A stretch of 25,675 bases of DNA from CAYNYI01 sp964401455 (lineage in GTDB: Bacteria > Fibrobacterota > OXYB2-FULL-49-7 > CAYNYI01), in contig CAYNYI010000037.1 in assembly GCA_964401455.1 (NCBI GenBank), positions 1 to 25,675 of the forward strand, written 5' to 3'. Below, in pieces: positions 15,843 through 23,055 of this stretch; within the stretch, counting starts at the first letter, position 1, and every line of letters starts with the position of its first letter. The notes under the pieces were generated by a model. It was not told the origin of the DNA. It saw only the letters and a program-made list of their open reading frames with translations, and searched no databases. The position numbers and the translations under genes are program-made.

Positions 15843-17585
15843 ATGCGGATAAAATTCATTTCAATAATTTTTCTCTATTTAACTTCTTCTTACGGACTTA
15901 CGATTATGGATGTGACCTCTTCGCAGTTGTCCGGAGACATGAGTAATGACGGGAGATACGGTGGTCATGGAGTAATGTTCGCCGATGCCGATAAAGACGG
16001 CAGCCCGGATTTTTACATTACCATGAATAACAGTTATTATATGCCGGACCTTTTCTTCCTCAACGACGGGTCCGGCAGCTTTACGGAAAGCGGGAACCAA
16101 AGAGGAATAGATAATGCTGATGACGGCAGCCACGGCTGGACCTGGGCCGATCTTGACAATGACGGGGATTTCGACGGCTGGAACGGGTCCTATGAGAAAA
16201 ATATCCCCTATGAAAACAGGGATTCACAGCCAGGCTATTTTAACGACAGATTTTCGGGATCCGGTATTGAAGACATTCAGCTTGGAACAAGAGGGGTTGC
16301 CGCTTTTGATTTTGACAATGACGGTGACCTTGACCTTTTCGGGAATAACTGGTATGCCCGCGGGGCCAAAGAAAATAATGAGTTTTATAGAAATGACGGT
16401 AATTTCACTTTTACGAGAATTGACAACGGTCTTAAATATGCGAAAGGCGATCAGGGAGTATGCGACGGGGACTTCGATGATGACGGAGACATGGACCTTT
16501 TACTGTGTGTTTTCGAGGACGGTTCAAGATGTGTCGAGATCTGGGAAAACAATGACGGGCAGTTTTCGAAAGCATCCAATACCGGTATAAATCTCTGCGT
16601 AACAGTTGACGGAGTAACATTCTGGGATATGGACAATGACGGGCTTCTCGATGTGGTTTCCGGTTATGATATTTATTTGAATGACGGTGACGGGACCTTT
16701 ACTGAACTTTCCGGAGTCCCTTCGGGAATGCGGGTAATGAGAGGCATAGCCGATCTGAATAATGACGGATACTGGGACCTCATTTCACCCGGAGCGGACA
16801 AGGTTTATCTCAATAACGGAGATCTTACTTTCTCATCGGTTTCTTTCTCCAGAGGTACAATAAATGATCCGAGAACGGTCGCTTTTGCCGACATTGACGG
16901 CGATGGCGATGTAGACTGGGTACTAGGACAGAAGAAAACCTATAACAGATTATACAGGAATAATTACAGCGGCGGTAATCACTATCTCTTCGTGGAGCTT
17001 ATTTCTCCCGCGGGGCAGGCAGGGGCATTCGGAGCAAAAGTTTATATTTATTCCGCAGAAAACGACACTCTGCTTTTATACAGGCAGGCGCACAGTAACC
17101 ACGGCTATCTCGCGCAGGATGACCCCGTTTTGCATTTCGGGTGCGGGCAGAGAGAATCGGTCAAAGTCAAGGTCAGGTTTCTTGACGGCACTGAGAAAAC
17201 AGTTATAACAGATACGGATACAAATATCACCGTTGACGGAAGCGCCTCCGTGGGCACCGGTGATTGCCCGTCTGTTAAACAACACGCTGCCGGCATTTCA
17301 GTTTCTCCGAATCCTTTTAATCCGTCCACTGTAATATCGCTATCAGGAATACCGGACGAAAAAAACATTGAACTGAATATCTATGATTCGAGGGGGCGCC
17401 TTGCAGCGAATCTTGGCCGCGGCAGCAATCTCCGGGCTGAAAGAATGCAAGGAAGCGTATTGCAGCGCTACACATGGGACGCGTTCGGCATGCCGGCCGG
17501 GGTTTATACGCTTGTCGTGGAAACCGGCATAAAAGCGGCTCTGCGGCAGCGCCGCCTGATAAAAAAGATGGTCCTTGTGAAATAG
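15843..17585 (+). CDS. Secreted FG-GAP/ASPIC-UnbV protein with T9SS type A sorting domain
   Basis: A 580-residue exported protein. A signal peptide (MRIKFISIIFLYLTSSYG) is followed by repeated FG-GAP/VCBS blades of an integrin-alpha-like beta-propeller with calcium-binding DxDxDG motifs: ADADKDGSPD, ADLDNDGDFD, FDFDNDGDLD, WDMDNDGLLD, ADLNNDGYWD and ADIDGDGDVDW. Residues about 379-455 (NHYLFVELIS...AHSNHGYLAQDDPVLHFGCG) form an ASPIC/UnbV domain, as in the CRTAC1-like family. Residues about 484-580 are the T9SS sorting domain (SPNPFNPSTV, IYDSRGR, WDAFGMPAGVY, final KKMVLVK). The likely role is surface attachment or an extracellular matrix function. AGGAGG lies just before the ATG. The terminator hairpin immediately upstream means its promoter position is unclear. 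Confidence 0.9.
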   Translation: MRIKFISIIFLYLTSSYGLTIMDVTSSQLSGDMSNDGRYGGHGVMFADADKDGSPDFYITMNNSYYMPDLFFLNDGSGSFTESGNQRGIDNADDGSHGWTWADLDNDGDFDGWNGSYEKNIPYENRDSQPGYFNDRFSGSGIEDIQLGTRGVAAFDFDNDGDLDLFGNNWYARGAKENNEFYRNDGNFTFTRIDNGLKYAKGDQGVCDGDFDDDGDMDLLLCVFEDGSRCVEIWENNDGQFSKASNTGINLCVTVDGVTFWDMDNDGLLDVVSGYDIYLNDGDGTFTELSGVPSGMRVMRGIADLNNDGYWDLISPGADKVYLNNGDLTFSSVSFSRGTINDPRTVAFADIDGDGDVDWVLGQKKTYNRLYRNNYSGGNHYLFVELISPAGQAGAFGAKVYIYSAENDTLLLYRQAHSNHGYLAQDDPVLHFGCGQRESVKVKVRFLDGTEKTVITDTDTNITVDGSASVGTGDCPSVKQHAAGISVSPNPFNPSTVISLSGIPDEKNIELNIYDSRGRLAANLGRGSNLRAERMQGSVLQRYTWDAFGMPAGVYTLVVETGIKAALRQRRLIKKMVLVK

Positions 17586-17622
17586 CTAAGACACAATTGA
17601 GTGTTTACAGGCTTGAATTTTA

Positions 17623-17651
17623 TTGACATTCTCTTTCACATAATATATCTT
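17623..17651 (+). promoter_or_regulatory. Promoter of the ilv-leu operon
   Basis: An exact TTGACA at 17623-17628 with TATCTT at 17646-17651 (17-base spacing; TATATC at 17644 is an alternative) lies 22 bp before the leader peptide ATG. Transcription would start near 17658, leaving a very short 5' end before the leader, as is typical of attenuator-controlled operons. Confidence 0.7.
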
Positions 17652-17672
17652 TTAAATAGAAAAGAGATTTTT

Positions 17673-17774
17673 ATGACAAATATTCTGAACACAGTATCGG
17701 CTCTCCTCAGCGTAAATCTTATCGTGATTTCCGTGCTTGTGCTTATTGGTTTAAAACCTGTGAGGGCTTCTTAA
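17673..17774 (+). CDS. Branched-chain amino acid attenuator leader peptide
   Basis: A 33-codon reading frame with a modest Shine-Dalgarno (AAGAGA, 17662-17667). Seventeen residues are Leu, Ile or Val. Nine of the ten residues 16-25 (LIVISVLVLI) are branched-chain, encoded at 17718-17747. The character is that of the E. coli ilvGMEDA leader, which contains SLVVISVVVIII. It is not expected to work as a protein; a ribosome stalling on these codons when charged Leu, Ile or Val tRNA is scarce would decide the fate of the transcript. Its last codons (29-33) contain one arm of the antiterminator, so a ribosome that finishes the peptide covers that arm. The structural genes begin 168 bp downstream. 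Confidence 0.85.
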   Translation: MTNILNTVSALLSVNLIVISVLVLIGLKPVRAS

Positions 17775-17833
17775 CTGAGTTTAGATTAAAGACAGTTAAT
17801 AAAAAAGGCCCTCCGGTTCGGAGGGCCTTTTTT
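17700..17833 (+). promoter_or_regulatory. Transcription attenuator: competing protector, antiterminator and terminator stems
   Basis: Three mutually exclusive pairings can be drawn. Protector (1:2): GCTCTC 17700-17705 with GAGGGC 17762-17767, plus CAG 17708-17710 with CTG 17758-17760. Antiterminator (2:3): GAGGGCTT 17762-17769 with AGGCCCTC 17806-17813, extended by a 7-bp TTAACTG 17771-17777 with CAGTTAA 17793-17799. Terminator (3:4): 17801-17815 with 17819-17833. Segment 1 lies in leader codons 10-13, just ahead of the Leu/Ile/Val run, so a stalled ribosome would disrupt it and free segment 2. This is the classical attenuation logic; no folding program was run. Confidence 0.8.
17801..17833 (+). 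terminator. Attenuator terminator hairpin
   Basis: A perfect 15-bp stem, AAAAAAGGCCCTCCG (17801-17815) with CGGAGGGCCTTTTTT (17819-17833), has a three-base loop GTT and ends in T6. It lies 26 bp after the leader stop and 109 bp before ilvD, so it would end transcription before the operon when the leader is fully translated. Confidence 0.93.
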
Positions 17834-17942
17834 ATTATGAAAATTTTGGATATGACCTTTGACTTAACTGTTGAAATTATAATATTTTACCCCAATGGTT
17901 TGTCCTGAACGTATGAAAAAACTCAATAAGCGGAGATAATTA
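17834..17942 (+). promoter_or_regulatory. Spacer between attenuator and ilvD with possible secondary promoter
   Basis: A perfect TATAAT is at 17878-17883. The nearest TTGACT (17859-17864) is only 13 bases upstream, so the -35 is poor. If it works, it would give basal expression that bypasses the attenuator. The ilvD Shine-Dalgarno GGAG is at 17932-17935. Confidence 0.3.
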
Positions 17943-19601
17943 ATGAAGAGTGACAGAGCTAAAAAAGGAATCGAAAGATCAGCTAATCGCGCCCTCCTTT
18001 ACGGAACAGGAGTTACGGGAAATGGAATGCGAAAACCGTTTATAGGTATTGCTTCCAGCTTTACGGATCTTATACCCGGCCATGTCGGAATGCGCGATCT
18101 CGAAAGGGAAATTGAAAAAGGAATAAACGCGGGAGGCGGAACATCTTTTGTTTTCGGTGTTCCCGGAATATGCGACGGAATCGCCATGGGCCACAGGGGG
18201 ATGCACTATTCACTGCCTTCCAGAGAACTCATCGCGGACCTAGTGGAGTCGGTTTCGGAGGCGCACGCTCTTGACGGAATAGTTCTCCTGACTAACTGCG
18301 ACAAGATTACGCCGGGCATGCTTATGGCCGCCGGCCGCCTGAATATTCCTTCGATAGTTGTTACCGCGGGCCCGATGCTTTCGGGAATGTATGAAAACAA
18401 GCGGCGATCTTTTGTCCGCGACACATTCGAAGCGCAGGGTATGGTTCAGGCCGGAAAAATGAAAAGAGAAAAACTGTCATGTCTTGAAATGGAGGCGTGC
18501 CCCGGACAGGGCTCATGTCAGGGACTTTATACGGCTAATACAATGGCCTGCGTTACAGAAACTCTGGGGATGTCCTTAATCGGATGCGGAACGGGACTCG
18601 CCGGTTCGGCCAAGAAAAAGAGGATCGCTTATATGAGCGGTGAAAAATCGGTAGAGCTCGTTAAAAAAAATATAAGGCCCCGTGATATTATGACAGAAAA
18701 CGCGTTTCATAACGCGATAACAGTTGACATGGGTCTCGGGGGGTCAACTAACACCGCCCTTCATATACCGGCTATTGCTCATGAAAGCGGAATAGATTTA
18801 CCCCTTGACATGTTCGACAAAATAAGCCGGAAAACGCCGCATATAACAAATATAAGGCCCGGCGGCGATTATTTTATGGAAGATATCGAATATTCCGGCG
18901 GGATACCGGCTGTACTTTCTTCTTTGAAAGGTCTTTTAAAAGACAGTCCGACTGTTTCGGGAACTTCGATAAAAAATATTGCCGGTTCCGCTATAAACTA
19001 TAATCCGGAAATCATAAGAACACCGGCAAAAGCTTATCATAAAGAAGGAGGAATTGCCGTCCTCAAGGGAAACCTTGCTCCGGACGGTTCTGTAATAAAA
19101 CAGACCGCTGTCAGCAGCAAGATGATGAAGTTCAAGGGAAGCGCGCTGGTTTTTGAATCCGAAGAAACGGCAATGAAAGCGATAAACACCGGTAAGGTAA
19201 AAAGCGGCCATGTCGTTGTAATCAGATACGAAGGCCCCAAGGGCGGGCCCGGTATGCGCGAAATGCTTGCCCCGACCTCCGCGATTGTCGGAATGGGTCT
19301 CGCGGATTCCGTGGCCCTTATTACCGACGGGCGTTTTTCCGGAGGAACAAAAGGTCCCTGTATTGGGCATGTATCCCCTGAGGCCGCAGAAGGCGGACTT
19401 ATCGCCTATGTCGAAAACGGGGATGAGATTCGGATCGATATACCCAAAAGAAAACTCGAACTTCTTGTTGATGACGAGATAATAGAGAAAAGGAAAAAGA
19501 AGAAAAAACTGCGCGGTCCAAAAATTAAGGACGGGTGGCTTTCACGGTACGCTAAGGCTGTTACATCGGCGAATACCGGCGCGGTTCTAAAAAGTCATTA
19601 A
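17943..19601 (+). CDS. ilvD: Dihydroxyacid dehydratase
   Basis: Dehydrates 2,3-dihydroxy-isovalerate and -methylvalerate to the 2-oxoacids of the valine/isoleucine pathway; cytoplasmic Fe-S enzyme. The 552 residues show GICDGIAMGHRGMHYSLPSRE, the Cys of LTNCDKITPGM, the second Cys pair region ACPGQGSCQGLYTANTM, GLGGSTNTALHIPAIA, YEGPKGGPGMREM, and TDGRFSGGTKGPCIGHVSPEA with the catalytic Ser. At the first cluster position, where [2Fe-2S] enzymes have a Cys (ITPCN-type motif), this protein has SSFTDLIPGHVGM, as in the E. coli oxygen-sensitive [4Fe-4S] type. Length fits the short class. It is the first structural gene after the attenuator; GGAG precedes the ATG by 7 bases. Confidence 0.96.
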   Translation: MKSDRAKKGIERSANRALLYGTGVTGNGMRKPFIGIASSFTDLIPGHVGMRDLEREIEKGINAGGGTSFVFGVPGICDGIAMGHRGMHYSLPSRELIADLVESVSEAHALDGIVLLTNCDKITPGMLMAAGRLNIPSIVVTAGPMLSGMYENKRRSFVRDTFEAQGMVQAGKMKREKLSCLEMEACPGQGSCQGLYTANTMACVTETLGMSLIGCGTGLAGSAKKKRIAYMSGEKSVELVKKNIRPRDIMTENAFHNAITVDMGLGGSTNTALHIPAIAHESGIDLPLDMFDKISRKTPHITNIRPGGDYFMEDIEYSGGIPAVLSSLKGLLKDSPTVSGTSIKNIAGSAINYNPEIIRTPAKAYHKEGGIAVLKGNLAPDGSVIKQTAVSSKMMKFKGSALVFESEETAMKAINTGKVKSGHVVVIRYEGPKGGPGMREMLAPTSAIVGMGLADSVALITDGRFSGGTKGPCIGHVSPEAAEGGLIAYVENGDEIRIDIPKRKLELLVDDEIIEKRKKKKKLRGPKIKDGWLSRYAKAVTSANTGAVLKSH

Positions 19602-19628
19602 AAACTATCAGCAGACAAGGAGACTGAT

Positions 19629-20645
19629 GTGAAAGGTGCTGAAATATTAATAGACGGGATGAAAAAAGAAGGTGTCGAGATTTTGTTCGGATACCCGGGA
19701 GGGGTTCTTATTCCGGTATTCGATGTCCTTCATGATACTCCCGAGATAAGATTCATTCTTACAAGACACGAGCAGGGGGCCGCGCATGCCGCGGACGGAT
19801 ACGCACGGGTAACCGGAAAAGTCGGAGTATGCCTTGCAACCTCCGGCCCGGGCGCGACAAACACAATAACAGGTATAGCGACAGCTTTTCTGGACTCAAT
19901 ACCCATGGTTGTAATAACCGGTCAGGTTGCTACACCGTTAATCGGTACCGATGCTTTTCAGGAGGCGGACATTCTTGGCATAACCCGTCCGATTACAAAG
20001 CACAATTATCTCGTAAAAGATGTGCGGGATTTATCCCGGATAATAAAAGAGGCGTTTCATATAGCGCGGACAGGCAGACCCGGCCCTGTTGTAATAGACT
20101 TACCTAAGGATATTTCGATGGCTGATATGCACGATTACAGTTATCCTGAAAAAGTAGATATAAGGGGTTATAAACCGGCGGTCGAGCCTCATAAAAGACA
20201 GCTTCAAAAGGCTGTAAAGTTTATTGCTGCTTCCAGGAAACCTCTGATTTATGCCGGTGGTGGAATAATACCGGCAGGCGCTGAAAATGAGCTTCTGGAA
20301 TTCGCCGAAAAAATCGACGCTCCGGTAACGGTTACGTTGATGGGGCTCGGAGCTTTTCCTATGGACCATGACCTGTTTATTGGGATGCCCGGAATGCACG
20401 GTACGAGAACGGCCAATTACAGTTTCTCGGAATGCGATCTTATAATATCGGTCGGAGCGCGTTTTGATGACAGGGTTACCGGCAAGGTCGCTGAATTCGC
20501 GCCTGAGGCGAGAATTATTCATATAGATATTGATTCGGCCTCCGTCCGTAAAATCAATAACGGTGACGTTCCGGCCTTCGGCGATGCCACGATCGCCCTT
20601 GCGGTGCGCGGCCAGATTACGCCCGGGGAAAAAAAGAAGGATTGA
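19629..20645 (+). CDS. ilvB: Acetolactate synthase catalytic chain, N-terminal half (PYR and central domains)
   Basis: First half of a split acetohydroxyacid synthase large subunit, which joins pyruvate with pyruvate or 2-oxobutyrate using TPP. The 338 residues hold the pyrimidine-binding domain (GYPGGVLIPVFD, TRHEQGAAHAADGYAR with TPP-activating Glu48, ATSGPGATN, VVITGQV, DAFQEADI) and the central domain (RKPLIYAGGGI, GMPGMHGTRTANY, GARFDDRVTG, IIHIDID). It then stops with TGA at 20643 after GEKKKD, in the linker where an intact protein of about 570 residues would enter the TPP pyrophosphate-binding domain. That domain is encoded next, in the same frame, after 9 bases. The start is GTG 19629 with AGGAG upstream. 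It should only work together with the next gene product. Confidence 0.9.
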   Translation: MKGAEILIDGMKKEGVEILFGYPGGVLIPVFDVLHDTPEIRFILTRHEQGAAHAADGYARVTGKVGVCLATSGPGATNTITGIATAFLDSIPMVVITGQVATPLIGTDAFQEADILGITRPITKHNYLVKDVRDLSRIIKEAFHIARTGRPGPVVIDLPKDISMADMHDYSYPEKVDIRGYKPAVEPHKRQLQKAVKFIAASRKPLIYAGGGIIPAGAENELLEFAEKIDAPVTVTLMGLGAFPMDHDLFIGMPGMHGTRTANYSFSECDLIISVGARFDDRVTGKVAEFAPEARIIHIDIDSASVRKINNGDVPAFGDATIALAVRGQITPGEKKKD

Positions 20646-20654
20646 GGAGAAAAA

Positions 20655-21350
20655 GTGTCTGACTGGAAAAAGGAAAATCCTTTAAAATACAAGGAGTCGG
20701 ACGGAAAGCTCCGGCCCCAGTACGTTGTTGAAAAACTCAGAGAGCATCTCGATGATGATGATATTATCTGTACCGAAGTCGGGCAAAACCAGATGTGGGC
20801 GGCGCAGTTTTATAACTTCAGAAAATCCCGAAAGCTGATTACCTCCGGCGGCCTTGGCACAATGGGCTTCGGCCTTCCCGCCGCGATTGGCGCTCAGCTT
20901 GGCTTTCCGGACAAAAAGGTCTGGGATATAGCCGGAGACGGAAGCATACAGATGAATATTCAGGAGCTGGCTACTGCGGTCAAGGAAAAGATCCCCGTAA
21001 AAGTGGCGATTTTGAATAACGGCTACCTCGGTATGGTCCGTCAGTGGCAGGAATTGTTTTTCAACAAGAGATATTCCGGGACCTGTCTGCGCAGAGGGGC
21101 CGATTGTCCCGCAGACTGTGACGGAGACGCCAAAAACTGCGCTCCTTATGTTCCGGATTTTGTCAAGCTTGCCGAAGCCTATGGAGCAAAAGGCATAAGA
21201 GTTGTCGAGGAAAAAGATGTTGAGGCGGCTATTAAGGAAGCCAATGAGTATGACGGGCCTGTAATGATTGAGTTCATAGTTGAGCCTGAGGAAAATGTCT
21301 GGCCTATGGTTCCGGCAGGAAAAGCAATTAAAGAGATGATAGGAGACTGA
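20655..21350 (+). CDS. ilvB: Acetolactate synthase catalytic chain, C-terminal half (TPP-binding domain)
   Basis: Second half of the split synthase: 231 residues with LRPQYVVEKL, TEVGQNQMWAAQFY, SGGLGTMGFGLPAAIGAQ and the TPP/Mg motif from GDGS (94-97) to NN (121-122) with GYLGMVRQWQE. The start is GTG 20655; the Shine-Dalgarno GAGGAG at 20644-20649 overlaps the previous stop codon and is 5 bases from the GTG, an arrangement typical of coupled genes. The frame is the same as the upstream gene. Residues 144-162 carry a C-x6-C-x3-C-x6-C insertion between RYSGT and PYVPDFVKLAEAYG that the common bacterial enzymes such as B. subtilis IlvB lack. It is 5 bp from ilvN. Confidence 0.9.
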   Translation: MSDWKKENPLKYKESDGKLRPQYVVEKLREHLDDDDIICTEVGQNQMWAAQFYNFRKSRKLITSGGLGTMGFGLPAAIGAQLGFPDKKVWDIAGDGSIQMNIQELATAVKEKIPVKVAILNNGYLGMVRQWQELFFNKRYSGTCLRRGADCPADCDGDAKNCAPYVPDFVKLAEAYGAKGIRVVEEKDVEAAIKEANEYDGPVMIEFIVEPEENVWPMVPAGKAIKEMIGD

Positions 21351-21355
21351 TTAAA

Positions 21356-21832
21356 ATGAAAAAACATACAGTATCTGTTCTCGTTGAAAACCATTTCGGA
21401 GTTCTGGCGCGCATAGCGAGTCTTTTCGCAGGAAGAGCGTATAATATTAACAGTCTTACCGTAGGAGAGACCGAAGAGCCCTCCGTCTCCCGTATGACAA
21501 TAGTTGTGAGCGGCGATGACGCGGTAATAGAGCAGGTTAACAAGCAGCTCAATAAGCTGATAGATGTTATCAAGGTCAATGATATTACCGACACCGAGAT
21601 GACCGAGGTAGAACTCATTCTTCTCAAGGTGAACGCTTCGCCGGGCGCGGCGAGGACCGAAATTCTTCAGCTTGCCGAATCTTTCGGCGCCAATGTCATT
21701 TCCGTAAAGAAAGATTCTGTTTCTCTGGAGATAACCGGGGATGAAAGCAGGGTAAATGATGTTATGGAGGTAATGAGGCCGTTTGGCATTAAAGAGACGG
21801 TCAGGTCCGGCAAAATTGCTATGACAAAATAA
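21356..21832 (+). CDS. ilvN: Acetolactate synthase small regulatory subunit
   Basis: Regulatory subunit that activates the catalytic chain and carries valine feedback control. The 158 residues begin with a typical ACT domain (HTVSVLVENHFGVLARIASLFAGRAYNI, then SLTVGETEEPSVSRMTIVV), followed by the second domain of the IlvH/IlvN family (ELILLKVNAS, IFG-like AESFGANVISV, DSVSLEITGDESRVNDVMEVMRPFGI) and an end RSGKIAMTK. Length is normal (about 160). The valine-binding loop Asn and Gly around YNINSL are present, so feedback control is plausible. GGAG lies 9-10 bases before the ATG. Gene order ilvB-ilvN-ilvC is the common one. Confidence 0.95.
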   Translation: MKKHTVSVLVENHFGVLARIASLFAGRAYNINSLTVGETEEPSVSRMTIVVSGDDAVIEQVNKQLNKLIDVIKVNDITDTEMTEVELILLKVNASPGAARTEILQLAESFGANVISVKKDSVSLEITGDESRVNDVMEVMRPFGIKETVRSGKIAMTK

Positions 21833-21872
21833 TATGTAATTTGTATTCAATAAATTAAAAGAAAGGTTCAGT

Positions 21873-22973
21873 ATGGCGAAGATTGATTTCGGCGGAGTAA
21901 AAGAGACGGTTATAACAAAGAAGGAATTTCCTCTTTCCAAAGCAAGACGAATTCTCAAAAACGAGACAATCGCGATTATCGGTTACGGTGTTCAGGGTCC
22001 GGCGCAGGCGCTTAACCTCAAGGACAACGGAATAAACGTGATAATTGGTCAGGCCAAGCAGTTCAAAAAAGACTGGGACCGCGCGAAAAAAGACGGATGG
22101 GTACCCGGGAAGACCCTTTTTGATATAGAGGAAGCGGTACAAAAAGCAACAGTTGTACAGCTTCTTGTTTCGGACGCGGCACAGAGGAAAGTATGGCCTG
22201 CCGTCAAAAAGAACCTGAATCCCGGCGATGCTCTTTATTTTTCTCACGGTTTTTCCATTACATATAAAGACAAAAGCAAGGTTGTGCCCCCCGCCGACGT
22301 CGATGTTATAATGGTCGCTCCAAAAGGAAGCGGGACATCCGTGCGCAGGAATTTTCTCAGCGGCGCCGGTATAAACTCAAGTTACGCTGTTTTTCAGGAC
22401 GCTACGGGAAAAGCCGAAGAAAGATGTCTTGCTCTCGGAGTGGGAATAGGTTCCGGCTATCTTTTCCCGACATCGTTTTCTCATGAGACAAACAGCGACC
22501 TTACCGGAGAGCGCGGTATTCTTATGGGTGCCCTGGCCGGTGTAATGGAGGCACAATACGATGTTCTCCGCAAAAACGGACACTCGCCGAGCGAGGCTTT
22601 TAACGAAACCGTTGAAGAGCTTACTCAGAGTCTCATAAGGCTTGTTGATGAAAACGGAATGGACTGGATGTTTTCAAACTGTTCCGCAACCGCTCAGCGC
22701 GGCGCTCTGGACTGGATGCCGAAGTTCAAAAAGGCCGTAATGCCGGTTTTCCGTGACCTCTACAAGAGCGTAAAATCCGGTAAAGAGGCGGAGCGTGTTA
22801 TTCGGGTATGCGGAGCCAAAAACTACCAGGACAGGCTTGACAAAGAACTTTCCAGAATGGGAAACTCCGAGATGTGGAGTGCGGGAAAAGCCGTCAGAAA
22901 ACTAAGGCCTTCCTCGAAAGCAAAGACTATATCAAAGTCAACAAAAGGAGTCGGTGGACGTAAGTCAAATTAA
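21873..22973 (+). CDS. ilvC: Ketol-acid reductoisomerase, class I, possibly NADH-preferring
   Basis: Isomerises and reduces acetolactate or acetohydroxybutyrate to the dihydroxyacid used by IlvD. The 366 residues begin with a short FGG-type leader, then the Rossmann loop IGYGVQGPAQALNLKDNG, LFDIEEAV, SDAAQ, YFSHGFSITYKD, VAPKGSGTSVR, then the knotted helical domain with DLTGERG, ENGHSPSEAFNETVEE and SATAQRGALDW. The sequence is closer to yeast Ilv5 and Bacteroidetes enzymes than to E. coli. The cofactor loop reads GQAKQFKKDW: the usual Arg is Ala61 and the last loop residue, normally a phosphate-binding Ser, is Asp67. The C-terminal 26 residues are a Lys/Ser-rich tail outside the fold. A GAAAGG precedes the ATG. 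Confidence 0.95.
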   Translation: MAKIDFGGVKETVITKKEFPLSKARRILKNETIAIIGYGVQGPAQALNLKDNGINVIIGQAKQFKKDWDRAKKDGWVPGKTLFDIEEAVQKATVVQLLVSDAAQRKVWPAVKKNLNPGDALYFSHGFSITYKDKSKVVPPADVDVIMVAPKGSGTSVRRNFLSGAGINSSYAVFQDATGKAEERCLALGVGIGSGYLFPTSFSHETNSDLTGERGILMGALAGVMEAQYDVLRKNGHSPSEAFNETVEELTQSLIRLVDENGMDWMFSNCSATAQRGALDWMPKFKKAVMPVFRDLYKSVKSGKEAERVIRVCGAKNYQDRLDKELSRMGNSEMWSAGKAVRKLRPSSKAKTISKSTKGVGGRKSN

Positions 22974-23028
22974 GTCTGCCGGAAGATGTTAATATGATAA
23001 GATATCATGAAAAAACCGGAGTTCTGAC

Positions 23029-23055
23029 GCGCGGCGGCCCTGAGGCCTGCCGCGC
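23029..23055. other. GC-rich stem-loop between ilvC and leuA
   Basis: The 145-bp gap contains an 11-bp stem, GCGCGGCGGCC (23029-23039) with 23044-23055 (one bulged T), and a CTGA loop. No T-run follows, so it is not a standard terminator. It may stabilise the 3' end of an upstream processed transcript and set ilvC and leuA levels apart. An ATGATA/TATCAT inverted repeat at about 22994-23008 lies just before it. Confidence 0.5.

Noticed and set aside
17834..17942. T-box or riboswitch in front of ilvD
   Set aside because: No T-box consensus or known aptamer core is recognisable, and the leader peptide with three competing stems explains the region.
20643..20645. In-frame TGA in ilvB read as selenocysteine, Trp or Gly (recoding)
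   Set aside because: TGA ends recD2, trpD, batA, batB, the DUF2892 gene, the sulfotransferase gene, the second ilvB half and leuA, so it is a normal stop. The position is a non-conserved linker and an RBS follows.
21179..21958. 259-residue minus-strand open frame across ilvB, ilvN and ilvC
   Set aside because: It spans three convincing plus-strand genes, shows no recognisable motif and has a low-complexity shadow composition.
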